Origin: Vitrella brassicaformis
Lineage: Eukaryota; Sar; Vitrellaceae
Length of the DNA: 64,000 nt
Direction of reading: 5' to 3'
Assembly (NCBI GenBank): GCA_001179505.1
Contig: CDMY01000243.1
Coordinates: 212,086 to 276,085, forward strand
The notes beneath the pieces are model-generated. The model had not been told where the DNA came from and made no database searches. It saw nothing but the letters and a program-made list of their open reading frames with translations. This document shows, piece by piece, positions 33,551-45,426 of the stretch (positions within the stretch are counted from its first letter, which is position 1; the number at the start of each line of letters is the position of its first letter). Made by a program: the position numbers and the translations under genes.

Positions 33551-36500
33551 TCAACGGCCGGTCGCAACACGCTCCAGGAAGACGAAGAGCTTTCGAGAAT
33601 CAAAGGTACACAGCCTGTCCGTGTGGGTGGCATGGGAAAGGGACACAGACAATAAACAGCATAGTGAGACGCTGACATGCACACACGGCTGCGTACCCGT
33701 CCAGGAAGACCTCCGTTCCCCCCACAGCAGCGTTTTTCATCTCATCAATCCGGCCCTCGGTGATTTGGAAGTCCATGATGGTGCACCGTTTGCTCGCCCC
33801 CGGCTCAGCGTGGCATATCTGAATGGACGCACACACATCACATCAACGGACACCGGAGCTGGCCGAGATCCATTCACGCCACCCCTCTTGTGACCGACTG
33901 ACTGACATTGACATGCCAGTCCCCATTTGGCTCGGCCGAGAAGGTGAAGCGAAGCTGCCGGTACAGGGACTTATCGATGGCTGACGACACATTCAGCAAC
34001 ACCTGAGTGGACAAGAGGAGACGTGACCTTTCTGGGTCAGCGAGTCATTGTGTCTCGCCCGTCACCTTTTTGTTCCTGAGGGCGACATAGCTGTACGTGG
34101 CGACCGGTGATAGCATCGCTCCTCTGGGCAGCAGGGAAGGGTCGAGGAGTTTTCTTTTCTGATTCAGAACCGCTAAGCTCTCAAAGCGCAGTGTCGTGTT
34201 GTAATTCTGCAATGAGGGGATAGAGACCATGTGCGCCTGTGCGGTCTTGTGCTGTCTTCAGGCTCACTGTTGCTGCCTGCTGGATCTTGCTTTCCACGCC
34301 GAGGGCAATGGAGAAGCGGAGTGTCTCCCGCAGATGCTCGAGGGCTTCGTGCAGCCTTTCTTGGTGGAGCGCCCGCTTCTGAGCGATGATGTCCTTGCCA
34401 CGCTGAGCAAACAACACATGGAAAATTTCTGTGTGTCCGGGCGCCTGCCGTGGACGTTGCCCACTCTGATCCGCTCCAGGTACTGCCAGGCATCAGATTT
34501 TGTAGAATCATTTTTCTCATCAATTAAATTAATGATTCACATGTTGTCACAATCTTTACCTGCCAGTGCTGCCTCCTCTGCCTGATATTGTCGGCTATCC
34601 AGGACATCACCTCCTCACTCGGAATCTCAGCCTGCATGAATTCCTCCCATGCACACAGCCGTCGGCCAAAGCACCCTTCACCTGTTTCATTTCGTCAATC
34701 TTTCGAATGGCATTCTGCAGGAAGTTTGCCGTCTTGTAGTCGGGCGGCGTCTTGGCGATGAGAGCCATCTGTGTTTGGTTGAGGTGCTCCCTCAAGCTGT
34801 CCAGCTCGTCTCTGTCCTTGTCGTCAGCGCTATTGCCCACCGGCTTGAGTGGCGGCACTGCGAGTAGGCTCTGCTCGACGATGCGGCGGGGGTCCTCTGA
34901 ATCGGGGGGGATGTAGCGCCGGATCGCAGACGCACCGTCCTGCATGCAGGATGACCTGTACGTTATGCGACCAAGCCGACTCACTGCTCACTGCTTTCCC
35001 TGACGATGTCTGCGCAGAGAGGTAGGCGGGCACCGGGGCACGTGATAGGGGACAGTAGGCCAAGTTCGGCTCCCTGCGAGACATAAACACCTTTGTCAGA
35101 GACACACAGACTCTTTCCCCTTTACTTGAGCAGGAATCGGTGATCGACTTTGAAGTTGTGTTCCGTCGGCTGCTGCCGGCACCGTCTGACGACGCTCTCA
35201 GCGAATGGAGGGTTGCGGCCCTCCGAGATCTCGTCAAGCAGGCTCGCCAGGCGGTCCTTCTTTGCTGACCCCAGAATGATCTGCGATCGATATGCGCGCA
35301 GCATGTTGACTAGCTCCGTGACAATGTCGCTGCGGAGCGTGACGTAGCAGGGGTCGAGCTCGAAGTGAGAAGCGTACACGTCAATGGTCATCTGAACATG
35401 GATGTGAGAGCGAGACATGGATGTCGCCTCTCCTTTGTGTGTCTTACGTCGACGTCAGTGGTGTCTTCTCGGCCGGCCAGGTCGCCGAGTATCTTCACCA
35501 TGGGACTCTTGAGCTCCTGTCGCACACACACGACAGATGGATGAGCAGTCGCCCTACGCCACACCCCTGTCTGCCCGAGATCTCACCGTCCCCACACCAC
35601 TGAGGAGGTTTCTGCTCTGCACCGACTCGTAGTCATCGGCGCAAAACATGTCCAGAAAGACAGCGACCTGTTCGTCCAGGAGACAGTGGAGAGAGGGATG
35701 GACAAATAATGACAATGAAGCATGGGGCGAGTGGATGGATGGAGACCTGCTTGAGGTTTTGCTTGACTTGGTCATCAAGAGGAGCGTAGTTCAGTCGACC
35801 TGACGACGACGCACACAAGTAGAGAGAGTACGGGTACTGTTGGAAAGCTCCCCTGCCATTTTCTCACGCGTGAATGAGTCCGGCTTCTCCAGCAGTGGCT
35901 TCACGACACCCTGGACAAGGAAGGAACGCAGCGAGGTTGACGACAGCCACCCAGCCAAAGACACTTTCTTCGTGCGTACCAGTATGACAAGTCTGATAAG
36001 TGGCCACCGCAGCAGCTGGTCCTTGGTCAGTGAGGTCGTCTCAACCACAGGAAAGTGACGCTCGCGGATGAGGCCCGCCGAGTAGTTGAGCAGCATTCGC
36101 AGCGCCACGGGAATCTTGGCGGCCAGTGCTGAGAGGCACTGGATGATGTTGGTGAGCATCACCGTCTTGAAGGCGTCCAGCTGCGTGGTGAGGTAATTGC
36201 GCACTCTCTGGTCCTTGGCGTCCTTGATGTCTGCACACATCCACACATCCACGGGCAGCAGGCCGGCCAGCCATGAGCGTGGACGCATTGTGTGTGTGTG
36301 TGTGTGTGTAAAGGCTGACTGACTGACTCAAGATCCTCAGCGCGCTGTCGATGTCAAAGACAAAGTACACGCTGCGCATCGTCTCCAGCACGCCAGCAAG
36401 GGACCTGGACAGACAAGGAGTGACATTAAAGGAAAAGAGCAGTGGCTGCACCGTGTGTGTCTCACACACGTCTCTGTTTCATTCTTGTGTGTGGCGAAGC

Positions 36501-39500
36501 CATTCAGGCTCAGCAGCGGGGCAGCCAGGTCGCCCGAGTGGGGCTCATTCAGCGCCAAATTGGAAAACAGACGAAAGAATATCGACGCGCCTGGCTGGAA
36601 GGGCATTTCTGAGACCCGATGGCCCGACAGTTCAGTGCATTTCTGCACCTCCCGCCCAGCCACATAGCAGCAGAGCGCCATGAACAAGTGCTCAACCCTC
36701 GGCACATGCAGAGAGGCATATAGCTGTGTGAACCACACACACACACACACACGCATAACACCAACGACATTCGCCGTCATCGGCTCGGCGTCTCACTTGG
36801 GTGGTGGCCGTGAGAAACACTTCCCTCTCCCTCTTGACGCGAGGAGACGCCGACACGCTGCCGTCTGCAGTCACTGAGGGGCAGGGCAGGCTCAAAGCCA
36901 GGTTGCCCAGATACGCTGGCTGCTGCTGCAAGACAAACATCAGCTCCCGAAGAGCATGCAGCTTGCGCAGAAGCTCGCTTGGGGCACACTGACGCAATCT
37001 GGACACAGACACACACAGAATGGCTTGCTTGTCAGACAGATCATGGTTGTAGCAGCATGCCTGCCTGTCTAGGTCTGGCGCCGGGCACCGCAGCCGCCTC
37101 ATGTTGGCCATGCATTGCATCTCAACGTCGCTCTGCAGCCTTGCCAGCTGCGTCTCGGGGGACGACAGCGCGGCTATGTCGGCGAGGAAGCCGTTGTAGG
37201 TCGACGTCAGCTCGCCCTGTCACATCCACACGCGCTAAAAAGTGTCTCTGACCTCTGTCTCTGTCTGATGTACCTCAACTTCTGCTAGTGTTGCGTCATC
37301 GTACTCCTCAGCCTCGGCCTGATACGTCCAAAACGATTGAAAGCCTGCTCAAATTCTCCACGACACTGACTCACCCGCCGCACCTACCTGTAACATGCTC
37401 TGCAGGGCGGCGAATGACTTGATCGACGTGCCCTTCTTGAGAGATTCAATCATCTTGGCTGTCTGCCGAGCCTCCGCCTCCTATACGGACCAAGGCAGGA
37501 GCTCACAATAACCAGCGTGCGTGCCAGCTCGTGTTATCTCACCTTGTGTTTCTCAGCCTCTTCCTCTGTCTCCTCACCCTCCTCACCGCCCTCCTGCCTC
37601 TCCTCGGCGCCGGCGACGAGTGCCATGGCCTCCAACGACACCCAATTGGCTAACACCTATCATATGAGCACGCACCCATATGTCGATGTCTCGGACACAC
37701 AGGGAAGATAGGCACGTGCCTTAGTTGGGCTGTGAATGATGTTGCTGGAGGTTTTGCGGATGCCAAGACGGCCAGACGTCGAGGCGCCCCAGGCCAGCAT
37801 GTCGCCAGACGATAGAACAGCTACAGAGTGGTGCGGGCCCGTCGCTACAAGCTCTACCGATGACTCGATCAGCTCAAGCGGCTCTGGGTGGTCTACTGTC
37901 CCAAACTCTCCACCAAGGCCAAGCTGCCCGTTGCGGTTGTCGCCCCAAGCCCACACCTCTCCCCCTTCCAGCAGCACCAGAGTGTGCTCATCCCTGCACA
38001 CCACCTGACGATACCGAGGCTCCCCGATCGGCAGCTCAATGGCAGTGAAGTGGGTGGGCTCCAAGAGGTGATCGGGCCCGCACACACACTTGTCACGCCC
38101 CCACACGTACAGGTCGCCCCTTCGTGTAATGCAGCAGCTGTGTGACGAGCCGCAAGCAATCGACTCGCCTTGGACGCTGCGAGGAAGCGGCACCTGAGAC
38201 ATCCATCGATGTGTAAGGCAATCGAGCATTCCGGAGACCTCCGTGGATGTGATGTTCCATATGTCATCGCTTTCCTTTGTTGGTGTGTAGGCGTTGTCTG
38301 TGTGCGAGAGGCCCAGCCGTCCATAGAAGCCTGCACCCCACGAGCAGACCTCCCCCTGCACAGTGATGGCCAACATGTGGTGCAGACCTAGAAGACCAGC
38401 AAAGAGACCCATGTCAGCGCAAGACAATGCGTCTCACCCGTCCCTCTCACCCATAGCAATGCCCTTGATCGGTGTATCCAGCTTGACGTGTCTGGGGATC
38501 AGCAGAGACCCCGAGGTCAGATGCGGCCCGTGCCCCAGCTTCCCCCACTCAGCGCTGCCCCAAGTCCACGTCTCCCCTTGGATGCAGTCACGCCCGCCAG
38601 TGGATCGCAAGGCGGCAGAGAAGTCCTCCCCACAGGCAACATCGAAGCAGTCGTGCAGTGTGGGAATCAGGGTGGGCTCAGAGGAGTCACGAGCCAGCCC
38701 TGAACCAGACATGTATGCCTCGGCTCTTGTACGGCTGAGAGGCCGTGCTGGGTAGCTTACTTACCATACCATTGCCTAACTGGCCGTGCATGCCTTTGCC
38801 CCACGCCCAGACACGCCCGTCGGTCGTGACGGCCAGAGCGTGCTCCGACCCGCAGGACAAGCGACGCACGGGCCGGTCCAAGGTGAGCAGACGAGAGGGC
38901 TCCCAGGAATCCTGCAGCAGGTGCACGTACAAAACAAAGGCACACCAGGTTTCACGTGACGTGCATATGTGGTGGCTATGCTAGAATGAATGTCACCAGC
39001 GTGGTGCTGTGTCCAAGCATCTCCGATACGCCCCAGAGCCACACTTGTCCGGCCTCAGTCACACATGCTGTGTGCATTGCGCCGCACGCCACCTGTTCGA
39101 CCTGCCACGGCGCCGCATCCTCGTCTTCACCACCATCCTCCTCGCCCTCCTGCACGAGACACACCAACCACAAGTGCCTGCCAGCTTTGCATTCCTCCTG
39201 ATGTCTCTTGCCTCTTGCTTTACGTGCTCCAGATCCTCTGGCAATGCCGTTCCCCGGCTACCCTCGTAGAGAGACGACCGCTTCCTGCTCCGGAAGTATC
39301 CACCGTCAGCCGCACGGCTCGCCGCACCGGCACCACTCTCCTGGTCGCCCGCAGTGAGTAAAGGCATCCCCTTGATGCCATCCAGCCTCTCGGGCGACGG
39401 CAGGGTCATTGTCTGTGGGTGTCCGAGACGGAAGCCCCCGCTGCCCCAGGTATATAGCTCCCCGGTCTGCTGTATGGCTGCAGAATGGTAAGCGCCGGTG

Positions 39501-40797
39501 GCAATCTGAGCAACGGCAAATCTGAAAGCGGGAATGAGTCGAGGGCTCGGCACGAGTGAAGCATGCTCGCTCCCCGGGCGGCTGCCGCCTCCACGGTCTC
39601 CTGACGCATGTTTGGAGAGACCCAGCGCAGTGCCTTTGCCCCACGCCCAGACGCGTCTCCGGCTGGTCAACGCGAGAGTGTGGAAGGTGCCGCAGACAAC
39701 CTTGATCACGCAAGTGTGTCGCAAGTCATCCACTCGGCGAGGAATCGGTTGATCACCTGCCTCGCCATGGCCCAAGCGGCCGAACGAAGCATTGCCCCTA
39801 GGTACAAGACAGGAGGCACGCAGGAAGCTGTGCACCGCACCAGGAGAGGTCTGTAGGGGATAGTGCTTACTTACCAAGTGTAGAGCCCTCCTGCACGGTC
39901 AATGCAAGCAGAGTGAGCCTCACCGCAGGCCACCATGACCATGTGCCCCTCGATGCCGTCCGTCACCAGCTGGGGTGTCAGCATCATCTTGCAGTGCCCG
40001 AGACCCAGCCGACCGTTGCTGCCCTCTCCCCAGGCATATAGAAGGCCTTCACGGGTGCAGCAGAGAGAGTGCTTGGCCCCGCCCGCACAGTGCACGACGA
40101 TCGACCCATCCCCGCCGGTGACTGGTGTGGGCAGCTCTCCCTCGCCCCTACCCCGTTCGGTGCCCTCAGGAAGCATGACTCGGCTCGGTCTTGGGCGGTC
40201 TTGTGTGTCGCCCTGGCCGAGATTTCCCCATGTGCCGACGCCCCAAGACCACAGGCTGCCGTCCTCTGTGATTGCCAGCGTGTGATCAGACCCGCATGCC
40301 ACTCTCACCACGTTTGCGGTGAAGTCAATCCTCAGGGGGAAGGAAGGGCACCACGCCTCGTCGCTCCGGGTGGAGAGGCCGCTTACCCACTCCCTCTTCC
40401 GTGGTTTCACCCCCGGCACACGCTCAATCTCTTCCTCTTTCCTCGCCGCCTCGTCTTGGGTAAGGCCCAGACGGCCGCGACTCCCGAGTCCCATCGCATA
40501 GAGATCTCCGCCCGCCGCCTCGGCTGCTTTCAGCAGGATCATCGAATGCTGAGAGCCACACGATACATGCTGGCCCGTTGCTCCTCTTGGCAATGAGATG
40601 GGCGCTGGCTGGCTCTGCTCTTTGATGTTGCGGCCGAGGCCGAGGCAGTTGTGTTTGTTGAGTCCCCACGCCTGGATGCTGCCGTCAGGGCAGACGAGGA
40701 GCGTGTGGTTCAGTCCGCAAGCGACGGTGCACAGCGTTTTGTGCGCAAACGTGGCGCTTTCCGTCTTCATGTTGGCGCGACTGCTGGTCTTGCGCAT
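33551..40797 (-). CDS. RCC1-repeat protein fused to IQGAP-like RasGAP/RGCT region
   Basis: Starting MRKTSSRANMKTESATFAHK at 40797, the first 3 kb encode RCC1 propeller repeats, e.g. VACGSDHTLAITEDGSLWSW, YAWGEGSNGRLGLG, SCGSEHALAVTTDGRVWAWG and CSWGAGFYGRLGLSHTDNAY. An acidic coiled linker follows (EEGEETEEEAEKHK, EAEARQTAKMIESLKKGTSI). Then comes a helical region like the RasGAP/IQGAP domain: CPSELLRKLHALRELMF-type helices, FQPGASIFFRLFSNLALNE, SLAGVLETMRSVYFVFDIDS, KIPVALRMLLNYSAGLI and PLIRLVILVQGVVKPLLEKP with LLEKPDSF. C-terminal parts match the RasGAP C-terminus of IQGAPs: MSWIADNIRQRRQHW, VALRNKKVLLNVSSAIDKSL, YRQLRFTFSAEPNGDWHV, TIMDFQITEGRIDEMKNAAV and LCTFDSRKLFVFLERVATGR. Phases agree across the propeller-linker joins. 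No calponin or IQ motifs were seen, and the GAP arginine finger is unclear. The likely role is small-GTPase control or scaffolding (inference). Confidence 0.85.
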
Positions 40798-41162
40798 GCT
40801 TTCGAAGGGGGCGTTGTCCTTTCTCGCAGCCCCCACATGGCCCCCACACGCATGCGAGACGAGACGGCTCAGAGAAATGACATTTTAGACGGCCAAACTC
40901 TCTTTTTGATGACGCGAAGGCGAGGCCCGAAGGGCCGAGCCGAGCAAGGACTTTGGTGCGAAGGCGAGGCCCGAAGGTGCTCACCGGGGTGCCGGCCAAA
41001 CCTCAGCTGCTCCTCACTGCCGGACGGAAAGAAGAAGAACGACCTCGACAAACATGCAGGGAACCAGGAGATGTACTCGCAGTTTTTCTCCGAGAGGTCC
41101 TCGTCCGCCGCCTCATTTGCAGTGTATACCTAGATGCAGTGCGACTGACCGTCTGTGTGCAG
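40798..41162. other. Spacer upstream of RCC1-IQGAP gene with 20-bp direct repeat
   Basis: Contains the RCC1-IQGAP promoter on the minus strand. A 20-bp word, GCGAAGGCGAGGCCCGAAGG, occurs exactly twice, at 40914-40933 and 40958-40977. The first exon expected for the carotenoid-isomerase-like fragment on the plus strand is not found here. Confidence 0.5.
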
Positions 41163-41720
41163 GCATCGGTGGTTTGTGTTATGCGGCTCTGTTGGCCAAG
41201 TATGGCGACGACGTCACTGTCTGTGAGTCGCACGTGTACCCAGGTACTGATGATGCACACACCAAGAGTGTCGGGCGTATTGACCGCACCGCTGCCCTAT
41301 CTCTCCTTTTGTGGGTGTGGGTGTCAGCTGGTGCGGCGCACTCATTTGAGCGTGATGGCTACATGTCTCAGGGCCCAGCCTCTGGGCCGGCATGAGCCAG
41401 CCGTCAATCAACCCTCTCAGACAGGCAAGACAGCAGACAGACAGACAGGCACACCCAGTGCCCGATAATGGGTTTTGTGTGTGTGTGTGACTGGCTGACA
41501 GGTGCTTGATGCCGTGGGTGAGGAGGACTCCATCGAGTGGTGCAGCTACGACGGCTGGTCGCTCTACACACCAGAGGGCACATGGCGATACACCGTCGGC
41601 CCGGGCAACTTCGAGCCGACACTGCGCAAGTACGGTGGCGAGCAGGCCGTCAAGGAGTGGCGAGCACGCAAGGGCTCAGCCGTTCTCCGATGCGGGCCAT
41701 CTTCCACAGGAGGCCCATGA
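41163..41720 (+). pseudogene. Carotenoid-isomerase (CRTISO)-like FAD oxidoreductase fragment, broken
   Basis: Pieces of an FAD amine-oxidase-fold enzyme of the CRTISO/phytoene-desaturase type: GIGGLCYAALLAKYGDDVTV (end of the GxGxxG dinucleotide site), GAAHSFERDGYM, then in another frame GPSLWAGMSQPSINPLRQ, then VLDAVGEEDSIEWCSYDGWS, YTPEGTWRYTVGPGNFEPTL and RKYGGEQAVKEW. Such enzymes isomerise or desaturate carotenoids in plastids. The exon with the start codon and the first part of the FAD site is missing upstream. The frame changes between 41362 and 41380, as if about four bases were lost from the usual FDSGPS region, and again after KEW near 41660. The sequence then runs into an assembly gap. 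It is either a pseudogene relic or a poorly assembled end of a real gene. Confidence 0.7.
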
Positions 41721-41879
41721 AGTTCATTCATTCATTCATTCGAGCGTCCTCGTGAGCACACAAGGCATTCATTCGGACGAAGCGAGCAGCACTGCAGGAC
41801 ACCCTGCAATGACCAGGGCGGCGAGTCCGGCTCACCAAGGTTTCCCTTGGCTACTCTCTGGGTTTCACATGCCCCGTAT

Positions 41880-42179
41880 NNNNNNNNNNNNNNNNNNNNN
41901 NNNNNNNNNNNNNNNNNNNNNNNNNNNNNNNNNNNNNNNNNNNNNNNNNNNNNNNNNNNNNNNNNNNNNNNNNNNNNNNNNNNNNNNNNNNNNNNNNNNN
42001 NNNNNNNNNNNNNNNNNNNNNNNNNNNNNNNNNNNNNNNNNNNNNNNNNNNNNNNNNNNNNNNNNNNNNNNNNNNNNNNNNNNNNNNNNNNNNNNNNNNN
42101 NNNNNNNNNNNNNNNNNNNNNNNNNNNNNNNNNNNNNNNNNNNNNNNNNNNNNNNNNNNNNNNNNNNNNNNNNNNNNNN
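41880..42179. other. Assembly gap, 300 N
   Basis: Exactly 300 N, the same length as the other gap, so probably a placeholder of unknown true size. Unlike the other gap, its edges share no obvious repeat. Confidence 0.9.
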
Positions 42180-42334
42180 GTGGCTTTATTCGTGCCTGTC
42201 TGCCTGTCTTTCTGTCTGTCGTGGGTGTGGGACTCATGCGTGCGGGTCAGTCAAAAGCAACAAGCAAGACAGACATAGAGATACATATATATGGATGTTG
42301 TTATCCTCGGTTGATGCGTGACATGCAGGGCCGT

Positions 42335-44848
42335 TCACTTCTTCCCCTTCTCCTTAGGCGGCACGTAGTCTGTCAGATAGACAGCACAGCAACCAGGGAA
42401 AGAGACACAAGCGAAATCAGTCGGTCAACCGTTGTGGCGCCCACGACTGATAACTAACTGCATGAATGCGTACTGACCTTTGTGACCTGGGAAATAAAGG
42501 TGGTGTGTGTGTATTTCTCTGCCCTTCCTGGCCTCCTTGGCCGCCTTCTTCTCGGCCTTCTTCTCGGCCTTCTTCTCGTCCTTCTCGGCCTCGAAGCCGT
42601 AGGTGTAGTCGAAGGACAACTGGTCGAGGGGAAACCACTTAAAAGCGAATTGGAGGTGCTACACACACACACACAGATAGAGAGAGAGAGTGTGTGTGTG
42701 TGTGTGTGTGAGCATTCGTCTTTGCACATCATCCATAACATGCCTGCGTATGTGCTCACCCCCTTGTCAGATATGCAGATTGGGTCCTCTGAAGTGTTCA
42801 CTGGAGTGAGCCCCATCGAGGTGCAACTTTCGATGCACCAACCCTGCACACACACACGCAGAGAGGGAGAGGGAGAGAGAGAGCACATCCACTCATCCAT
42901 CCATGTGTGCAGGCGGCCGTAGCGCATATGTGTCTGTCGGTCGGTCGGTCGGTCTGCCCCATTCACCTTGCCTTCGGAGGGGTGGGCAGGTTTGCCTGTC
43001 GTCGATTGCCCCCAGGTGGTTCTGAGGTACCTGCACGTTCACCCACACACCGCACCCAATTGACGACATCACATATCCCCTCCCCTCCCCGCCCGCCCCG
43101 CCCACGTACACCCGCTCGACGAGACACATCTTTGGGCGGCCCCCCCTGTCTCTGAGACAGGGTCCCCATCCTCCTGGGACGTGATTGTACCCGACGCCGA
43201 CCATACTCCAGTGATGGTGATGCTCAACTGTCGGTCCGACTGGACCTTCCTCGCACGTACATCAGAGAATGACACAGTCACCCATTGTGCCCATACATCG
43301 TAGCAGACACCGACTGATGTGTCCTACGATGTATGAAGCCATCAGATTGACCTGCAAAGTAGGGGGTCTCTGCGGGGGGGCGGCGGTCGATCTCGTCTAA
43401 AGAAGGCATAGGCGGAGCGCTGGGGATTTTTCGTGAGTAGTCGGGGTTCTCTGCGGGGGGGCGGTGGTCGATCTCGTCTAAAGAAGGCATAGGCGGAGCG
43501 CTGGGGAACTCGGGGTAGAGCCGGGTGTGATTGGCCGGCTTGTGTTGTTGTTCAAAGTCCAGGAGCACCCAACACGACTCTGCATCTTCTTTGGGTTTCC
43601 GAGGCGGAGGCATGTTCGAGGTTCTCGCAAAGGGGTGAATACAGAACTGTCCTTTGCCATTGACGAGCTTGTGGACGTCACCTCCTGGGCACTTGGACTC
43701 AAACATCATCGTGTTGATGATCGCGTCGATGCTCTGGCATTCCCCCTGTACACACAACACAACACAACACACAACACATAACCGTTCCATCCATCCATCC
43801 ATCCATCCATCCACACACAGACAATCTCACTCACCATGCCGACGGCAGGAGGTCCGTTCAGCTTGTCGATCACACATGTCGCCCCCTTTCCCGAGCAAGA
43901 TTTTTCCTTCGACTTGTACTTGGCCCCGATCAGCGTAAAGTAGTGGTTCGCGATTCTGTCCTTCTCCGGACTGGAGTATGGCTGCTTCCTCAGTTTTTCC
44001 GGCGGCTGCTCCTGTTTCGACTTGTCGTACACGTTGAAGACCACCTCGCACAGGTCCCTGTACGTCTCATCCTGGATGAAGGCCCCTGCCACAGAGACGC
44101 ACAAAAACAACTGTGTCGTGGCACTGTACTTTCGCGTCAGGCTGGCATTAGGCCGGCCCACTGCGTATGTATGTGCACCCACCTGTTTCAGCTGTCCTGA
44201 TGGAAGTGGAGCGCCCCGTCTGTTGGATGGTCGTGGCTAGGTCCTCAATAGCCGTCACGACATCGCCCGTTGCCGTGTGTGCGGCGGTGGCCATCGCGTG
44301 GGCGGCGGTACTCGCCGCATGAGCGGCCTCGGTGATGCTCTTGGCCTTGCCGAGTGCCGTCTGCAGATAGGCAGCCGACATGGATCCACCTGCAGCCGTC
44401 ACCCCACCAGATTGCTGGATGAAGGCGTTTTCCTCATCAGAGGGCGGACACGAAGAGGTATCCGCACCTGCACACACACAAGCCAACAACACTTCCGGTC
44501 CATCCTTACGCAAAGCAGGAACGCGCCAGATCAACACGTGCACAAGAGCGCCGGGCTTTCGCGCCTACCGATGCATCCACCCGTCTGTATTTGGCCAGTG
44601 CCGTGCATCGCTCCTCCCACCGCGCCAGCCGCACCGTCCTTGCCCTGGACCGCGTCGGACACCACGTCACTCTCCTTGGAGGTGGGATGCTTGGCCTTGG
44701 CGAGCGTCTGCGTGTCCTCGACGAAGCTGTGAGGGCACGTGGACTTGTTGTTGGTGACATGGGCTTCGTGTCCCGCCGCCACCTCTTCCACATTTGAGGC
44801 TGCGGCATTGCAGAACAAGATGGCCGCCAGGATGGCAATAGGCGCCAT
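42335..44848 (-). CDS. Secreted protein with 27-residue internal repeat, unknown family
   Basis: Starts MAPIAILAAILFCNAAASNV at 44848, a clear signal peptide. Further exons: HVTNNKSTCPHSFVEDTQTL; an Ala-rich helix (SITEAAHAASTAAHAMATAA); DETYRDLCEVVFNVYDKSKQ; KDRIANHYFTLIGAKYKSKE with Cys pairs (SCSGKGATCVIDKL); ECQSIDAIINTMMFESKCPG; a twice-repeated SAPPMPSLDEIDRRPPAE unit; GWCIESCTSMGLTPVNTSED; and HLQFAFKWFPLDQLSFDYTY leading into a Lys/Glu/Ala coiled segment (EKKAEKKAEKKAAKEARKGR). It ends HLYFPGHKDYVPPKEKGKK. Many cysteines suggest an extracellular or vacuolar protein. The joins between 43030 and 43370 are uncertain because two frames are open there. I recognise no family. Confidence 0.65.
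43292..43335. repeat. Perfect 12-bp inverted repeat (hairpin)
   Basis: CATACATCGTAG at 43292-43303 is followed after 20 bases by its exact reverse complement at 43324-43335. A GACAC/GTGTC pair (43306-43310 and 43319-43323) extends the stem after two unpaired bases. It lies in or at the edge of an intron of the secreted-protein gene. Confidence 0.7.
43368..43525 (-). repeat. 81-bp tandem coding repeat, two copies
   Basis: The segments around 43381 and 43462 are near-identical over about 60 bases (GGTCGATCTCGTCTAAAGAA in both) with an 81-bp period, giving a 27-residue protein repeat with core APPMPSLDEID. Few substitutions separate the copies, so the duplication looks recent or is kept uniform by conversion. 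Confidence 0.8.
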
Positions 44849-45426
44849 GGGAGCAGCTGGGGCGCCGACAAATATGACACACGGACCAGAGCGGTTGGGG
44901 CTAGCTCGCAGACGATCAACGGAAACTTGTATGCCCGAATGAGGTCTCGAAAACCTCGCCGCTGCATCTGCCTCCACCTGACGGCTATGACGATGTGCGA
45001 TTTGCAGTGGAAAGCCCCGCGAAGCGCCGGGGGCGTCCTCAGCTGCCCGAGATAGAAGAGCCTTTCCACGACAGCTACGTCCCTGCAGAAGAACACACGA
45101 GCTGCACGGACGAGCGGAGTACCCGCAGTGTACAACAATCCCCACCTGTTGGCGTGAAGACTCAACCCAGACCAACTGAAGCGACCCGCTGGCCGACCCC
45201 AATATATTGGCCGACCCTCATCCCATGAATCTATGAAGATGACCAGTGAAGATGAGGCAGATGAAGATGAGGGAGAGGCAGGGAAGATCGAATCTCTCGA
45301 GGGATTCCAATTCACATTCATGGGCGAACAAATGTGGGTTGCGACAGATATATATGTGTGAGGACATGAACACAGTCTACTGGTATGTAGCAGTGCAAGC
45401 TTGGCTCCCGCGCATCACATGATCAG
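44849..45426. other. Spacer between secreted-protein gene and DIS3
   Basis: Contains the promoter of the minus-strand secreted protein and the 3' UTR of DIS3. GATGA-type repeats lie near 45230-45270. Long open frames on both strands here (e.g. 44995-45228 plus) show no recognisable protein and are not annotated. Confidence 0.45.

Noticed and set aside
44506-45321. 271-codon minus-strand frame upstream of the secreted protein
   Set aside because: It overlaps, in another frame, the exon encoding the signal peptide and has Arg/Ser/Pro shadow composition. The signal-peptide frame is much more plausible.
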